From the NCBI RefSeq assembly GCF_035974275.1, contig NZ_CP142422.1:682001-746000 (forward strand): 64,000 bases of DNA, read 5' to 3'. This document shows, piece after piece, positions 25,087 through 33,806 of the stretch. The notes beneath the pieces are model-generated. The model was not told the DNA's origin. It searched no databases and was given only the letters and a program-made list of their open reading frames with translations. The DNA comes from Chryseobacterium sp. MYb264 (GTDB lineage Bacteria; Bacteroidota; Bacteroidia; Flavobacteriales; Weeksellaceae). The translations under genes and the position numbers were made by a program. How positions within the stretch are numbered: position 1 is the stretch's first letter; every line of letters starts with the position of its first letter.

Positions 25087-25665
25087 TTATTTAAAAGAAA
25101 TCTTTTTGCGAATTCGGCTTACCGTTTCGGGAGCCAAACCAAGATAGGACGCAATAAGATTATGAGGAATTCTTTGAATGATATCAGCATTTTTCTGTGC
25201 AAACTGCGTATATTTTTCTTCTGCAGTAAATGAATTGGAAACAATTAACCGATAGTCTTTTGTAACAAGACTGTTTTGGTATAAAATTCTAAAATAACGA
25301 TCCATTAAAGGAATTTTTACCATCAGATTTTCATAATCTTCACGAGTGATCATCAGTAATTCTGTTTCTTCAATCGCATCGATGTTCAGGACTGCTTTTT
25401 CCTGATTAATAAAACTGTTAAAATCTGAGATCCACCAACCTTCAAAAGCAAACATATTGATATGTTCGCTTCCTTTTTCGTCCAAAATATAAGATTTTAA
25501 CAATCCTTTACTGACAAAAGAAAGGTATTTGCAAACTTCACCTTCCTGAAGTAAATATTGTTTTTTGCGAAGCTTTTTATAAGTGAAAAATTGCTGGAGT
25601 TCACTTTTATCCTTTTCAGTGATCTCAATTTTATTTTTAATATGGGAAAGAAGAATCTCTAGCAT
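25087..25665 (-). CDS. Crp/Fnr-family regulator, module 2
   Basis: The 192-residue protein has the cNMP-binding-like roll (KKQYLLQEGEVCKYLSFVSKGLLKSY) and the C-terminal helix-turn-helix (IPHNLIASYLGLAPETVSRIRKKI). It lacks the Fnr cysteine cluster. It is a paralogue of the protein encoded at 19959 and has the same genetic partner type, an NAD(P)-dependent oxidoreductase placed next in line. The intergenic palindrome matches that of the other module. The inducing signal is unknown; an electrophile or redox cue is inferred from the target enzymes. Confidence 0.92.
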   Translation of the reverse strand: MLEILLSHIKNKIEITEKDKSELQQFFTYKKLRKKQYLLQEGEVCKYLSFVSKGLLKSYILDEKGSEHINMFAFEGWWISDFNSFINQEKAVLNIDAIEETELLMITREDYENLMVKIPLMDRYFRILYQNSLVTKDYRLIVSNSFTAEEKYTQFAQKNADIIQRIPHNLIASYLGLAPETVSRIRKKISFK

Positions 25666-25785
25666 GGGAATGATTTTATCAATCTGAAAGTCTTTTCAAT
25701 AGTAAACACCTTCTAAAGTACAAATATCTTTTATAAATAAATGAAAAAAAAGAAAACCAGGTTTTCCATTTACGTGGAACCTGAT

Positions 25786-26169
25786 TTACGGTTCTTCCGT
25801 TCTGAATTTTTCATAAAATATAAACAACGCGAAAAAATAGAATGCATGGAGCAGCTGAGCTTCTATGGCAGCCCAGTTTTCAATGGTACAGCTTCCGAAT
25901 ATTAAAATACTCATAAGGATCAGTGAGGCATATATACTGTTTCTGAATTGCCACCCAATGAGTAAAATAATTCCCAAAGCGATTTCAATAAATGGCAGAG
26001 CATAGCTGAACGGGATAATAATAAGCTGTGGAATCATTGACTTCCCCATAGTGGTTACCATCCAGTCGCTGAAAACAGAAAGCTTGGGTATTCTTACCAG
26101 GCCATGTCCCAATAGTGAAATAGCTATAGGAAGTCTCAGCAGGAAAAATGCGGTTTTAAAATCTTTCAT
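25786..26169 (-). CDS. DoxX-like four-helix membrane protein
   Basis: The product is 127 residues with four membrane segments: RLPIAISLLGHGLVRI, LIIIPFSYALPFIEIALGIILLIGW, ASLILMSILIFGS and LLHAFYFFALFIFY. This is the DoxX/DoxD-like pattern. Such proteins are linked to oxidoreductase and thiol-redox systems, but their activity is rarely known. It is the last gene of an operon with cupin, esterase, monooxygenase and dehydrogenase genes, 12 bases after the cupin stop. Confidence 0.82.
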   Translation of the reverse strand: MKDFKTAFFLLRLPIAISLLGHGLVRIPKLSVFSDWMVTTMGKSMIPQLIIIPFSYALPFIEIALGIILLIGWQFRNSIYASLILMSILIFGSCTIENWAAIEAQLLHAFYFFALFIFYEKFRTEEP

Positions 26170-26181
26170 AGTATTTCGTTT

Positions 26182-26769
26182 TTATTTCCAAATTTGGATT
26201 AAGCCTTTTTTTGTACCTAAGAGAGGATCTGATGAAGGAATTTTTACTTTTTCAATGGTGTGCACGGAGGTTGTGTATTTTGACTTGTCCTCACGTACCA
26301 GGTCTGGTTCCATACCATCAGGATAGGCGCCAACCACGGTAAAGTCATCTGAATGGGAGAGGCATTGATGCCCCACACCGGCAGGAATAATTATAATATC
26401 CCCTGCTGAAATTTTCATTTTTTTTCCTTTCGGACCACCGGTCATGATCTCGGCAGAACCTTGAAAAATACCCAAAACTTCATGTGTATTGCTATGGTAA
26501 TGGTGAAAAGGATAAATTCCGTATCGCCATGAATTGTACCAGTTATTGGCTTTAAATTTACTTTCAAGCCATTCCGCTCCAGAATTTCCTCTTTCTGAAA
26601 AAGCATTTCTATACACCAAAAGAGGATATTTGCTGTTCGGAATGACTCCGTCGTTCTCAAAAAAATAAGTTTCGGGGATAAGATCTGAAATCAGCATTGC
26701 ATTTATTTTTGTGAACGGAAAAAATGCCAAAGCCCATGCTGAAGTTTTTACAAATGTTTTCCTGTTCAT
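26182..26769 (-). CDS. Exported cupin-domain protein (YjlB-like)
   Basis: The 195-residue protein begins with an export signal carrying NRKTFVKTS, a weak twin-arginine-like motif (RK in place of RR), followed by AWALAFFPFTKINA. The cupin metal site is HHYHSNTHE at 89-97, with the second-motif histidine H134 in PAGVGHQ. It resembles the YjlB-type cupins, many of which have no known activity. It overlaps no neighbour; the esterase gene ends two bases upstream. Metal-dependent isomerase, dioxygenase or sensor roles are all possible. Confidence 0.84.
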   Translation of the reverse strand: MNRKTFVKTSAWALAFFPFTKINAMLISDLIPETYFFENDGVIPNSKYPLLVYRNAFSERGNSGAEWLESKFKANNWYNSWRYGIYPFHHYHSNTHEVLGIFQGSAEIMTGGPKGKKMKISAGDIIIIPAGVGHQCLSHSDDFTVVGAYPDGMEPDLVREDKSKYTTSVHTIEKVKIPSSDPLLGTKKGLIQIWK

Positions 26770-26770
26770 A

Positions 26771-27529
26771 TTACAAATTTTTTATCGTAAAACTGATGAA
26801 ATCCTGAACTTCTTCCGGAGAAATAGAATGGGACATTCCTGTATACGTATGCAGTTCAGATTCAAAATGATGTTGGTCAAGCCAATTTTTGGAGTGTACT
26901 GCTTCGGTATATGGAATTCGGTCATCTAAATTTCCATGTCCTATAAAGATTTTAAGTGAGGATGCTTTGTCCTTTTCATGCTCTTTCTGCAGTGAGCTGA
27001 AGATTGTTCCGCTCAACACGCCGATGCCTTTACATAAAGAAGGATCCTTTAGCCCCAGATGATAACTCATATTTGCCCCCTGACTAAAACCTCCGATAAA
27101 AGTCCTTGAAGCTGAAACTTTATATTGGTTCTGAAGATCTTTCACCAAAGTTTCCACTTTTTGAATACTTGAGCTCAGTTCATCTGTTTTTGCACCAAAA
27201 CCACCATCCTTATCCTTTTCACCAGTATACCACTGATAATTCTGCTGCCCGATTTTATAAGGAGCCTGCGGTGTAACCACAATATAATTTTCTGGGAAAT
27301 ATTGGGCTATGGGCTGCAAATCATCTTCATTGGCACCGTAGCCATGCAGTAAAATAACCAAGACAGGTTTCTCACCGCCTTGGGCTTCACGGACTTTGTA
27401 AAGTAAAGTTTCAGACTGAGAATTTCGTGCATGCTCTGTAGTTGGGTTCAAATTTTTATCAGTTTCCTTTGCTTCACAGGAAGTTAAAAAGGATAAACAA
27501 AATCCAATGTTGACAATTTTTCTGATCAT
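26771..27529 (-). CDS. Lipoprotein carboxylesterase/phospholipase-like alpha/beta hydrolase
   Basis: The 252-residue product has a lipoprotein signal with box LTSC (C18). The carboxylesterase (YpfH/Abhydrolase_2) domain shows LLHGYGANEDDL, nucleophile S149 in GGFSQGA, acid D203 in HGNLDDRIP and base H234 in GMSHSI. It should hydrolyse short or medium acyl esters from the periplasmic face. Neighbours are two and one bases away, indicating a tight operon. Confidence 0.9.
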   Translation of the reverse strand: MIRKIVNIGFCLSFLTSCEAKETDKNLNPTTEHARNSQSETLLYKVREAQGGEKPVLVILLHGYGANEDDLQPIAQYFPENYIVVTPQAPYKIGQQNYQWYTGEKDKDGGFGAKTDELSSSIQKVETLVKDLQNQYKVSASRTFIGGFSQGANMSYHLGLKDPSLCKGIGVLSGTIFSSLQKEHEKDKASSLKIFIGHGNLDDRIPYTEAVHSKNWLDQHHFESELHTYTGMSHSISPEEVQDFISFTIKNL

Positions 27530-27530
27530 C

Positions 27531-27815
27531 TTATACTTTTTTCAATAAAGAGACTTCCATAGGGCTATCAAGTAAATCATCAGATTTTCCTTTCCAGTTG
27601 ATGAAATGATCTGTGGCAAGATGAGCATCTAAATGCGCATTGCTTTCCCAGATTTCCGTGAAAAAGAATAATGCCGGATTGGAATGATCCTGCAAAAGAT
27701 CATACTGGATGCACCCATTTTCCTTACGGGTTGGTTCAATTAAAGCTTCCAAAGCATTTTTTGTTTCTTCAATTTTATCTTTTTTAGCAATACTTTTCGC
27801 GATTACGTGTAGCAT
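27531..27815 (-). CDS. Antibiotic biosynthesis monooxygenase-domain protein (putative quinol monooxygenase)
   Basis: This 94-residue protein has the ferredoxin-like ABM fold: VIAKSIAKKDKIEETKNALEALIEPTRKENGCIQYDLLQD, then FFTEIWESNAHLDAHLATDHFINW. The family includes YgiN-type quinol monooxygenases and dimeric heme-free oxygenases. Together with the NAD-dependent dehydrogenase and esterase in the operon this suggests turnover of a quinone or other aromatic. That function is inferred. Confidence 0.88.
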   Translation of the reverse strand: MLHVIAKSIAKKDKIEETKNALEALIEPTRKENGCIQYDLLQDHSNPALFFFTEIWESNAHLDAHLATDHFINWKGKSDDLLDSPMEVSLLKKV

Positions 27816-27819
27816 TTTT

Positions 27820-28665
27820 TTATTTTTTTAGATAATTAATAATTCCGATCACGTCGTCTTTTCCAAATCCCTCGTTATGAGCGGACTGATACGTTTCAAT
27901 TAAAGTTTGAGACAAAGGATAATCTGCACCTGCATCTTTAGCCAGTAAGATATCTTTCAGCATCAGATCTAGGGCAAAAGCGGGTTCGTAATTATTTTCC
28001 ACTAACAAAGGGGTTTTTACCTTCGTGGCACCGCTTCCGCTGGCACTTTCATTGATGATTTCAAGCATATCCTGACGCTCAATGCCTAGTTTGTCTGAAA
28101 ACAGAATGGTTTCCGCCAAACCCTGATAAAGAGTTGAAATGAAATAATTAACCGATAGTTTGGCGGCAATTCCTTTTCCGTTTTCACCTAAATGTTTAAT
28201 GTTTTTTCCCAGTTTCTGAAGGAACGGTTCGGCGCGCTGAACATCTTTTTCTTCGCCACCAACCATAATAATTAACGTTCCATCTGCTGCAGGCTTTGTG
28301 CTTCCAGCAACTGGTGCATCAATGAATGAACCTTCTTTTATTTTTATTGCCGACGAAATTTCGTTACTTTTTTCGGGGGAAATCGTACTCATGTCGATGA
28401 ATAGTTTTCCGGTGATATCCAAGGCTAGAACCTCTTCATACACTGCTTTTACGGCTGCATCGTTTGTAAGCATCGTGAAAATGATATCATTGTTTTTTAC
28501 CAGCTCCGAAACATTCTCAAAGACTGTTGACTTTTCTTTAAATTCTTCAGCTTTTTCAATTGTTCTATTGTAAACGGATAATGAAAATCCGGCTTTTTCT
28601 AAATTTTTTGCCATCGGATGTCCCATATTTCCGAGACCGATGAATCCTATTTTTTCTGTACTCAT
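27820..28665 (-). CDS. NAD(P)-dependent 3-hydroxyisobutyrate dehydrogenase-like oxidoreductase
   Basis: I use the ATG at 28665 (MSTEKIGFIGLGNMGHPMAKNL); an ATG six codons upstream adds only MNKIKT. The 281-residue enzyme has the beta-hydroxyacid dehydrogenase motifs: the GLGNMG cofactor site, IDMSTISP, DAPVAGSTKPAADGTL as the substrate-binding segment, and the catalytic lysine in GIAAKLSVNYF. It oxidises a beta-hydroxy acid or reduces a succinic-semialdehyde-like carbonyl. It heads the operon 28665-25786. Confidence 0.9.
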   Translation of the reverse strand: MSTEKIGFIGLGNMGHPMAKNLEKAGFSLSVYNRTIEKAEEFKEKSTVFENVSELVKNNDIIFTMLTNDAAVKAVYEEVLALDITGKLFIDMSTISPEKSNEISSAIKIKEGSFIDAPVAGSTKPAADGTLIIMVGGEEKDVQRAEPFLQKLGKNIKHLGENGKGIAAKLSVNYFISTLYQGLAETILFSDKLGIERQDMLEIINESASGSGATKVKTPLLVENNYEPAFALDLMLKDILLAKDAGADYPLSQTLIETYQSAHNEGFGKDDVIGIINYLKK

Positions 28666-28748
28666 TGTTTTTATTTTGTTCATTAAAATTCGTGAAAGAA
28701 TATTTAAATATCAAATTAATGACCAATATTTTTATGTTTGACTGATTT

Positions 28749-28828
28749 GCAGCCCGGCTTGAACGGAGCTCTTTTTGTGTAGCGAAGCGGAACAAAAAAG
28801 CGGGAGTGGAAGACGGATAAAGCTGCCC
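28749..28828 (+). ncRNA. Structured intergenic element, possibly Flavo-1-like
   Basis: The block opens GCAGCCCGGCTTGAACGGAG and closes GATAAAGCTGCCC. Outer GCAGC/GCTGC arms enclose an inner stem pairing CTTTTTGT with AACAAAAAAG, and an AGCGGGAGTGGAAGACGG segment. I recall very similar blocks as repeated structured sequences between flavobacterial genes, and think it may match the Flavo-1 RNA motif. That match is from memory and unverified. Its strand is not certain. Confidence 0.45.
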
Positions 28829-28839
28829 TAAAGTATATT

Positions 28840-28896
28840 AACTACAAAAGAGACGAAAAAAACGTTAGAAATTTTTGTCTCTTTTGCGGTTAGAAA
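28840..28896 (-). terminator. Hairpin terminator, dispersed repeat copy C
   Basis: AACTACAAAAGAGAC and GTCTCTTTTGCGGTT are near reverse complements around an A/T-rich loop, just past the stop of the aldo/keto reductase gene on the minus strand. End words match the ACCACAAAAG repeat family. Confidence 0.6.
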
Positions 28897-28897
28897 A

Positions 28898-29950
28898 TTA
28901 TTTCAGATGACTGTAAAAATCCGGTGTCGGATTCAGACTTTTATTCTGCCACTGATGCCAATACGGATAAATAGGAGGGACTTCACTGGCTTTATCCAGT
29001 TTTTCAACCTGCTCTCGCGTAAGATTCCAGCCTACTGATTCCAGATTTTGCTTTAACTGCTCCTCATTTCTCGCTCCGATAATGATACTGGAAACGGTAG
29101 GACGCTGCAACAGCCAGTTCAAAGCCACCTGAGCAACATTTTTACCGACTTCGGCTGCCACTTCTTCCAATGCATCGATGGTGTTGTAGAAAATCTCTTC
29201 CTGAACCACGGCTTCAGGAACAGGGCTGCCGCCTTGCGCGATTCTGCCTTCCTGAGGAATTGGTTTATTCCTGCCGTATTTACCGCTCAAACGCCCTGAA
29301 GAAAGGGGAGACCACACGATAGCTCCAACGTTTTGATCTAATCCTAAAGGCATCAGTTCCCATTCATACTCGCGGTTGGCTAAGGAATAATAAACTTGAT
29401 GCGCAATGTATTTGCTCCAGCCATATTTTTCTGAAATCCCGATCGATTTCATTAAATTCCAGCCTGAAAAATTGGATGCGGCAATATAGCGTACTTTCCC
29501 GCTGGTAACGAGTTCGTCCAAAACTTTCAAGGTTTCATCAACAGGCGTGTTGCCATCGAAGCCGTGCATATGATAAATATCGATATAATCGGTACCCAGA
29601 CGTTTTAAACTTCCTTCTACCTGCTTTAAGATATGAAGCCGGGAAGAACCCTGATTGTTGGCGCCGTCACCAAAAGTAAACGTTGATTTAGTCGATAAAA
29701 GCAGCTGATCGCGGGAAATTCCTTCAATAGCCTTTCCTAAGACTTCCTCCGATTTGCCATCTGAATAAATATCGGCAGTATCAAACAGATTGACGCCTGC
29801 TTCCAGGCAGATATTCACGAGCTTCTTAGCTTCTTCCACCTGAGTATTTCCCCAAGCTTTAAAGAAATCGCCTTCCCCGCCGAATGTGGCAGTTCCAAAG
29901 CTTAATACAGGAACTTTTAATCCTGATTTTCCTAAAAATCTATATTCCAT
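28898..29950 (-). CDS. Aldo/keto reductase
   Basis: This 350-residue TIM-barrel enzyme reduces carbonyl groups with NADPH. The tetrad is visible: FDTADIYSDGKSEEVLGKA (Asp, Tyr), LLLSTKSTF (Lys) and IDIYHMHGFD (His). The late IIIGARNEEQLKQNL binds cofactor. It is the last gene of the minus-strand operon that starts at 33806. A second, different aldo/keto reductase lies two genes upstream. Confidence 0.93.
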   Translation of the reverse strand: MEYRFLGKSGLKVPVLSFGTATFGGEGDFFKAWGNTQVEEAKKLVNICLEAGVNLFDTADIYSDGKSEEVLGKAIEGISRDQLLLSTKSTFTFGDGANNQGSSRLHILKQVEGSLKRLGTDYIDIYHMHGFDGNTPVDETLKVLDELVTSGKVRYIAASNFSGWNLMKSIGISEKYGWSKYIAHQVYYSLANREYEWELMPLGLDQNVGAIVWSPLSSGRLSGKYGRNKPIPQEGRIAQGGSPVPEAVVQEEIFYNTIDALEEVAAEVGKNVAQVALNWLLQRPTVSSIIIGARNEEQLKQNLESVGWNLTREQVEKLDKASEVPPIYPYWHQWQNKSLNPTPDFYSHLK

Positions 29951-30004
29951 TTCTTATTTTTTTTAATTGAATTGTTTTCAGTATGAACTCTTGTTTAGTT
30001 GAGT

Positions 30005-30295
30005 TTACTGACTTTTAAGCTTTTTCATGAATTCCATAATGGCCGGACGAAGCTCCTCAAACAAAGGATGCTGCTTATTCTTCAGCATCACTTCGGTGAA
30101 CAGTTTTAAACCTAAAGCAAATTCCTGTGCTGTTTGCTCGTCTTCAAATATCTTTTTCGAGTTGATGAGCTCGAAGATCTGGAAGAGATTATCATGATTG
30201 TCGAAATCAAATTCTACTATTTTATCACCTTCAGACCCATCTTTTAGGGTTAACTCTTTAAGTGTAAGCTGGTAAGTATTGTTTCTTTTTTCCAT
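30005..30295 (-). CDS. DUF3861-domain protein
   Basis: The start is the ATG at 30295 (MEKRNNTYQLTLKELTLKDG), giving 96 residues; the TTG three codons before is less likely. It matches the DUF3861 family by FDFDNHDNLFQIFELI, TAQEFALGLKLFTEVML and HPLFEELRPAIMEFMKKL. No function is known. It is placed between two aldo/keto reductase genes, 15 and 54 bases from them. A role linked to these enzymes is suggested only by context. Confidence 0.85.
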   Translation of the reverse strand: MEKRNNTYQLTLKELTLKDGSEGDKIVEFDFDNHDNLFQIFELINSKKIFEDEQTAQEFALGLKLFTEVMLKNKQHPLFEELRPAIMEFMKKLKSQ

Positions 30296-30310
30296 TATTT
30301 TCAAATGAGA

Positions 30311-31297
30311 TTATTTAAACTGATTGACCAACTCATTAATTGCCGTTAATTCCTCTTTGCTTAAATCGATATCAATGGCTTTCGCATTCTGAACGGCCTG
30401 TTCTGCATTTCTTGCTCCTGCTAAAGCGATGGTAATTCCTGCTCTTTCGATCGTCCAACGAATAACCAATTGTCCTAAACTCGCGTTATGTTCTTCAGCA
30501 ATAGGTTTAATTTTATCTAAAAGCTGATTGGTTTTTTCAATGAATTCCGGTTGGAAATGCTTGTGTCCGGCTCTGTGATCACCTTCCTGAAATTGGTAGC
30601 CGCTATGAATTTTACCTGTAAGCAAACCTCTTTCCAACGGACTGTAGGCTAAAATAGATTTTCCGTTTTCAATACAATAAGGTACGGTTTCCTCTTCAAT
30701 TCCGCGATTGACCATACTGAACGGAATCTGATTGGATACCAAATTCAGCGTTTTTTCAGCTTCGGCCATTTGCTGGGCATTATAATTACAAACCCCTGCA
30801 TGACGGACTTTCCCCTGCTCAATTAATCTTGAAACCGCTTCAAAAGTTTCATCAATAGGCGTTGTGGAATCCGGCCAGTGAATCTGGTATAAATCGATAT
30901 AATCTGTTCCCAGTCTCTTCAGACTCTGTTCGCATTCGTAGATAATGCTGTCTTTTCCTGCAAATTTATAGACATCGATCGCATTTCCGCTGTTGTCTTT
31001 GCTGTGCATGGCAAAATCTCCTTTTGCCAGATCCCAACGCATTCCAAACTTTGTTAAGATCTGAACTTTATCACGGGAAATCCCTTTAATGCCTTCTCCA
31101 ACGATCTCTTCACTGGTTCCCTGTCCATAAATAGGAGCGGTATCGATAGAAGTTACGCCGACATCATAAGATGCTTTGATGGCCTCGATGGCCTCATTTC
31201 GGTCTGTGCTTCCCCACATCCATCCTCCGGCAGCCCAGGCTCCAAAAGTGATCGCAGAAACTTTTAATTCGCTATTTCCTAATTTTCTGTATTCCAT
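30311..31297 (-). CDS. Aldo/keto reductase (second)
   Basis: The 328-residue NADPH-dependent reductase shows SIDTAPIYGQGTSEEIVGE (Asp, Tyr), VQILTKFGM (Lys), IDLYQIHWPDSTTPIDET (His) and ALAGARNAEQAVQNA. WAAGGWMWGSTD near the start is typical of the YajO/Tas-like branch. It is not close to the reductase at 28898, so the pair is not a recent duplication. It lies in the middle of the operon. Confidence 0.92.
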   Translation of the reverse strand: MEYRKLGNSELKVSAITFGAWAAGGWMWGSTDRNEAIEAIKASYDVGVTSIDTAPIYGQGTSEEIVGEGIKGISRDKVQILTKFGMRWDLAKGDFAMHSKDNSGNAIDVYKFAGKDSIIYECEQSLKRLGTDYIDLYQIHWPDSTTPIDETFEAVSRLIEQGKVRHAGVCNYNAQQMAEAEKTLNLVSNQIPFSMVNRGIEEETVPYCIENGKSILAYSPLERGLLTGKIHSGYQFQEGDHRAGHKHFQPEFIEKTNQLLDKIKPIAEEHNASLGQLVIRWTIERAGITIALAGARNAEQAVQNAKAIDIDLSKEELTAINELVNQFK

Positions 31298-31319
31298 TTT
31301 TATAATTTAAATATCTGTT

Positions 31320-32426
31320 TTATTCGCTTTTTATTTTCACCACTAAATAGGGTGGCTTTCTAAGATCTTTTCCGTTGTTAAACCCCGGGAGACGATTCCA
31401 TTGACCTAATGTGACATAAACGTACCCGTTTCTGTAGGCCAACCCGTCCGGCCACACATAATTTTCCTGATCATGAGAGAGTAATTCATATTTTCCGTCT
31501 GCTTTTCTTTTGACAATCGACTGTTGCTCAAATGCTCCGAAATAAATACTCCCGTTTTCATCTTCAGCCAATCCATCGCAGGCAGGCCTTTCGCCTTCGA
31601 ACTTTACCGCCTTTTCAATCTCCTGTTCAGAAGTATTAAAGTTACTGATAACTTCGGTAGAAATGCTGTATAATTTTCTTCCTGTAATGGCAGTCCAGTA
31701 TAATTTTTTCTGATCCGGACTTAACGCAATTCCATCTGCGCCACCACTGGGAAAAGTTTGTTTTTTAAAATCATAAACGAGGGGTTTTCCTTCAAGAAAT
31801 CCCATAAATCCGGGCTCGGGAGAAGTTGTAGGATGATTTAACAAGATTTCTCTCGATTTTCCGGTAGCTACATCCAATATCACCAGAGAATAGCGCTCTC
31901 CAAATCCGGAATTGGCAATATATACTGTTCCCTTCTCACCATGAGAAAGATCCACACGAAGATCGTTATAATGAGAGTCATCCGATAAAACAGGCTTCGG
32001 AATAATGACCGAATGCAGAATTTTTTTAGTCTTGATGTCAATGGCGACAACTTTAGCAGCCCCCAAAGGAATTTCTTTAATTCCCGATCTTTTACCATCG
32101 TCCAAAACCCATAGAATATCATTTTTATCCATATAGATTCCATGTGGAGAAACCAGCCAATCCTGATAAGGTTTTGTACTTGGATACACAAAATCTTTAT
32201 TGGGGAAAGGAATTAACTTGTTATCCACTAATTCTGCTAACGCAAATTCTTTGTGATTGTCTGCGTGGCGGGGAAATCCTAAGAAAACTCTGTTTTTTGA
32301 ACTCACAGCGATTCCGGAAGGATCGGGATTGGGAGGGTATATTTTAGAGATCACTTCAGCCTTAGACTGTGCATATACACTCATGAAGCTGGCTACAAAA
32401 ACTAAACTGACAAGAATTTTCTTCAT
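31320..32426 (-). CDS. Secreted major royal jelly protein / L-dopachrome tautomerase-related beta-propeller
   Basis: The 368-residue protein has a signal peptide (MSVYAQ, about residue 20) and repeated propeller blades. Examples are NDILWVLDDG, GTVYIANSG, GADGIALSPDQKKLYWTAITGRKLYSI, CDGLAEDENGSIYFGAFEQQSI and WPDGLAYRNGYVYVTLGQWNRLP. This is the MRJP/yellow family. The substrate in bacteria is unknown; many such propellers act as lactonases or ligand binders in the periplasm. It starts three bases after the amidohydrolase stop. Confidence 0.87.
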   Translation of the reverse strand: MKKILVSLVFVASFMSVYAQSKAEVISKIYPPNPDPSGIAVSSKNRVFLGFPRHADNHKEFALAELVDNKLIPFPNKDFVYPSTKPYQDWLVSPHGIYMDKNDILWVLDDGKRSGIKEIPLGAAKVVAIDIKTKKILHSVIIPKPVLSDDSHYNDLRVDLSHGEKGTVYIANSGFGERYSLVILDVATGKSREILLNHPTTSPEPGFMGFLEGKPLVYDFKKQTFPSGGADGIALSPDQKKLYWTAITGRKLYSISTEVISNFNTSEQEIEKAVKFEGERPACDGLAEDENGSIYFGAFEQQSIVKRKADGKYELLSHDQENYVWPDGLAYRNGYVYVTLGQWNRLPGFNNGKDLRKPPYLVVKIKSE

Positions 32427-32429
32427 GAT

Positions 32430-33806
32430 TTACTTATTTAAGACGCTTTTGGAAACTTCTTTTCCGGCTTTATACACTGAAACTATTTTTCGGGTGTCCT
32501 GAATATTTTTCGCAGGATTTCCTTCAACAATCATAAAATCTGCTGTTTTTCCTTGTTCAATAGTTCCAAAATTGTTATCTATTTTTAATGCTTTTGCTGA
32601 ATTTTTTGTCGCAACCGTTAATGCCTGTAAGGGAGTCAATCCCGCTTCAGTCATCAGCTGTAATTCTAAATGTTCTGAAAAACCCTGTGCACGAAGTGGC
32701 ATGGCTCCGCTGTCTGTACCCATTGCCACTAAAATTCCGGCATCGTAAACTTTTTTAAGATTTTGTTTTGCCGTTTCAAACGCTTTCCTATTTGTTGTAT
32801 AGGAAGGTGAATTTTTTAAATCATTTTTATATTTTTCAGAAGTTATCATTTCATAAACTCCCGGTTCCAGTGATTTTTTGAAAAATTCTTCATCAATCCA
32901 TTCCGGTTTTTCAGCATAGGCAAATGAGTACTTATCCAAAGAAAGTGTAGGAATATATACGACGCCTTTAGCTTTCATTTGTGCTAAAGTTGTCGGATCA
33001 ATCACTTCACTTCTGATGCTGTGACCAATTATATCAATCCCGTCAGCAAGCAGTTTCTTAAGGTCTGCAAGATAATACACGTGAGCCGCCACTCTCAAAT
33101 TTCTTTTGTGAGCCTCTGTAATAATCGCTTTGTAAATCTCAGGACTTACTTTTGCTTTAAATTTTCCGTTAAAATCATCAACCCAAATTTTAACTAATTC
33201 AGCATTGATTTTTTTCAGACTGTCTAACTCTGCTGGAATTTCTTTTACTGAAGTTGGACGATAGACTTTATCCATTGCAAAATCAAGCGGTGGTGCACCA
33301 TTGGGAGCACCAAAACCATATCCGGCAGAATGTATTCTCGCACCGTCAATTTCGCCATTCACTGATTTATCTCTCAAACCGCTTTCGAACAGAAAAGGGC
33401 GATCAGTTCCCATCGACATCACATTCAGTATTCCATAATCCTGATATTTTTTAAGTTGGGAAAGAATATTTTCTTCGGTATAATTTTCAGGTTTTGTGGT
33501 AGTTCCTTTCAATGTTCCGATATGAGAATGTGCAGAAATAAGCGCAGGAATAATTGTTTTTCCTTTCAAGTCAATAACCTGAGCTTCTTTATCGGAAATA
33601 TCATTACCAATTTGAGCAATTTTTCCGTCTTTAATCAAAACTTTTGTGTTTTCAACAGGATTTCCGCCGTTTCCGTCGATTAAGCGAACATTTTCAAGTA
33701 GCAATGTTTCGTTTGAAGCTGTAGAATTTTCTTTATTTTTTTGATTACACGATAGAAGCAAAAGACTTCCCAATACAATTCCTGAAATTTTTTTTAGAAC
33801 CTTCAT
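32430..33806 (-). CDS. Lipoprotein amidohydrolase
   Basis: The start at 33806 gives a clean lipoprotein signal ending LLLLSC (C20); longer in-frame starts add unrelated residues. The 458-residue amidohydrolase has the metal motif HSH at 93-95 (ISAHSHIG), a further His in VAAHVYY and IIGHSIRS, and the Asp in MGTDSGAMPLRAQGF. This is the imidazolonepropionase-like branch of metal-dependent hydrolases acting on cyclic amides or similar bonds. It heads the operon, 157 bases from the divergent AraC regulator, which may control it. Confidence 0.9.
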   Translation of the reverse strand: MKVLKKISGIVLGSLLLLSCNQKNKENSTASNETLLLENVRLIDGNGGNPVENTKVLIKDGKIAQIGNDISDKEAQVIDLKGKTIIPALISAHSHIGTLKGTTTKPENYTEENILSQLKKYQDYGILNVMSMGTDRPFLFESGLRDKSVNGEIDGARIHSAGYGFGAPNGAPPLDFAMDKVYRPTSVKEIPAELDSLKKINAELVKIWVDDFNGKFKAKVSPEIYKAIITEAHKRNLRVAAHVYYLADLKKLLADGIDIIGHSIRSEVIDPTTLAQMKAKGVVYIPTLSLDKYSFAYAEKPEWIDEEFFKKSLEPGVYEMITSEKYKNDLKNSPSYTTNRKAFETAKQNLKKVYDAGILVAMGTDSGAMPLRAQGFSEHLELQLMTEAGLTPLQALTVATKNSAKALKIDNNFGTIEQGKTADFMIVEGNPAKNIQDTRKIVSVYKAGKEVSKSVLNK

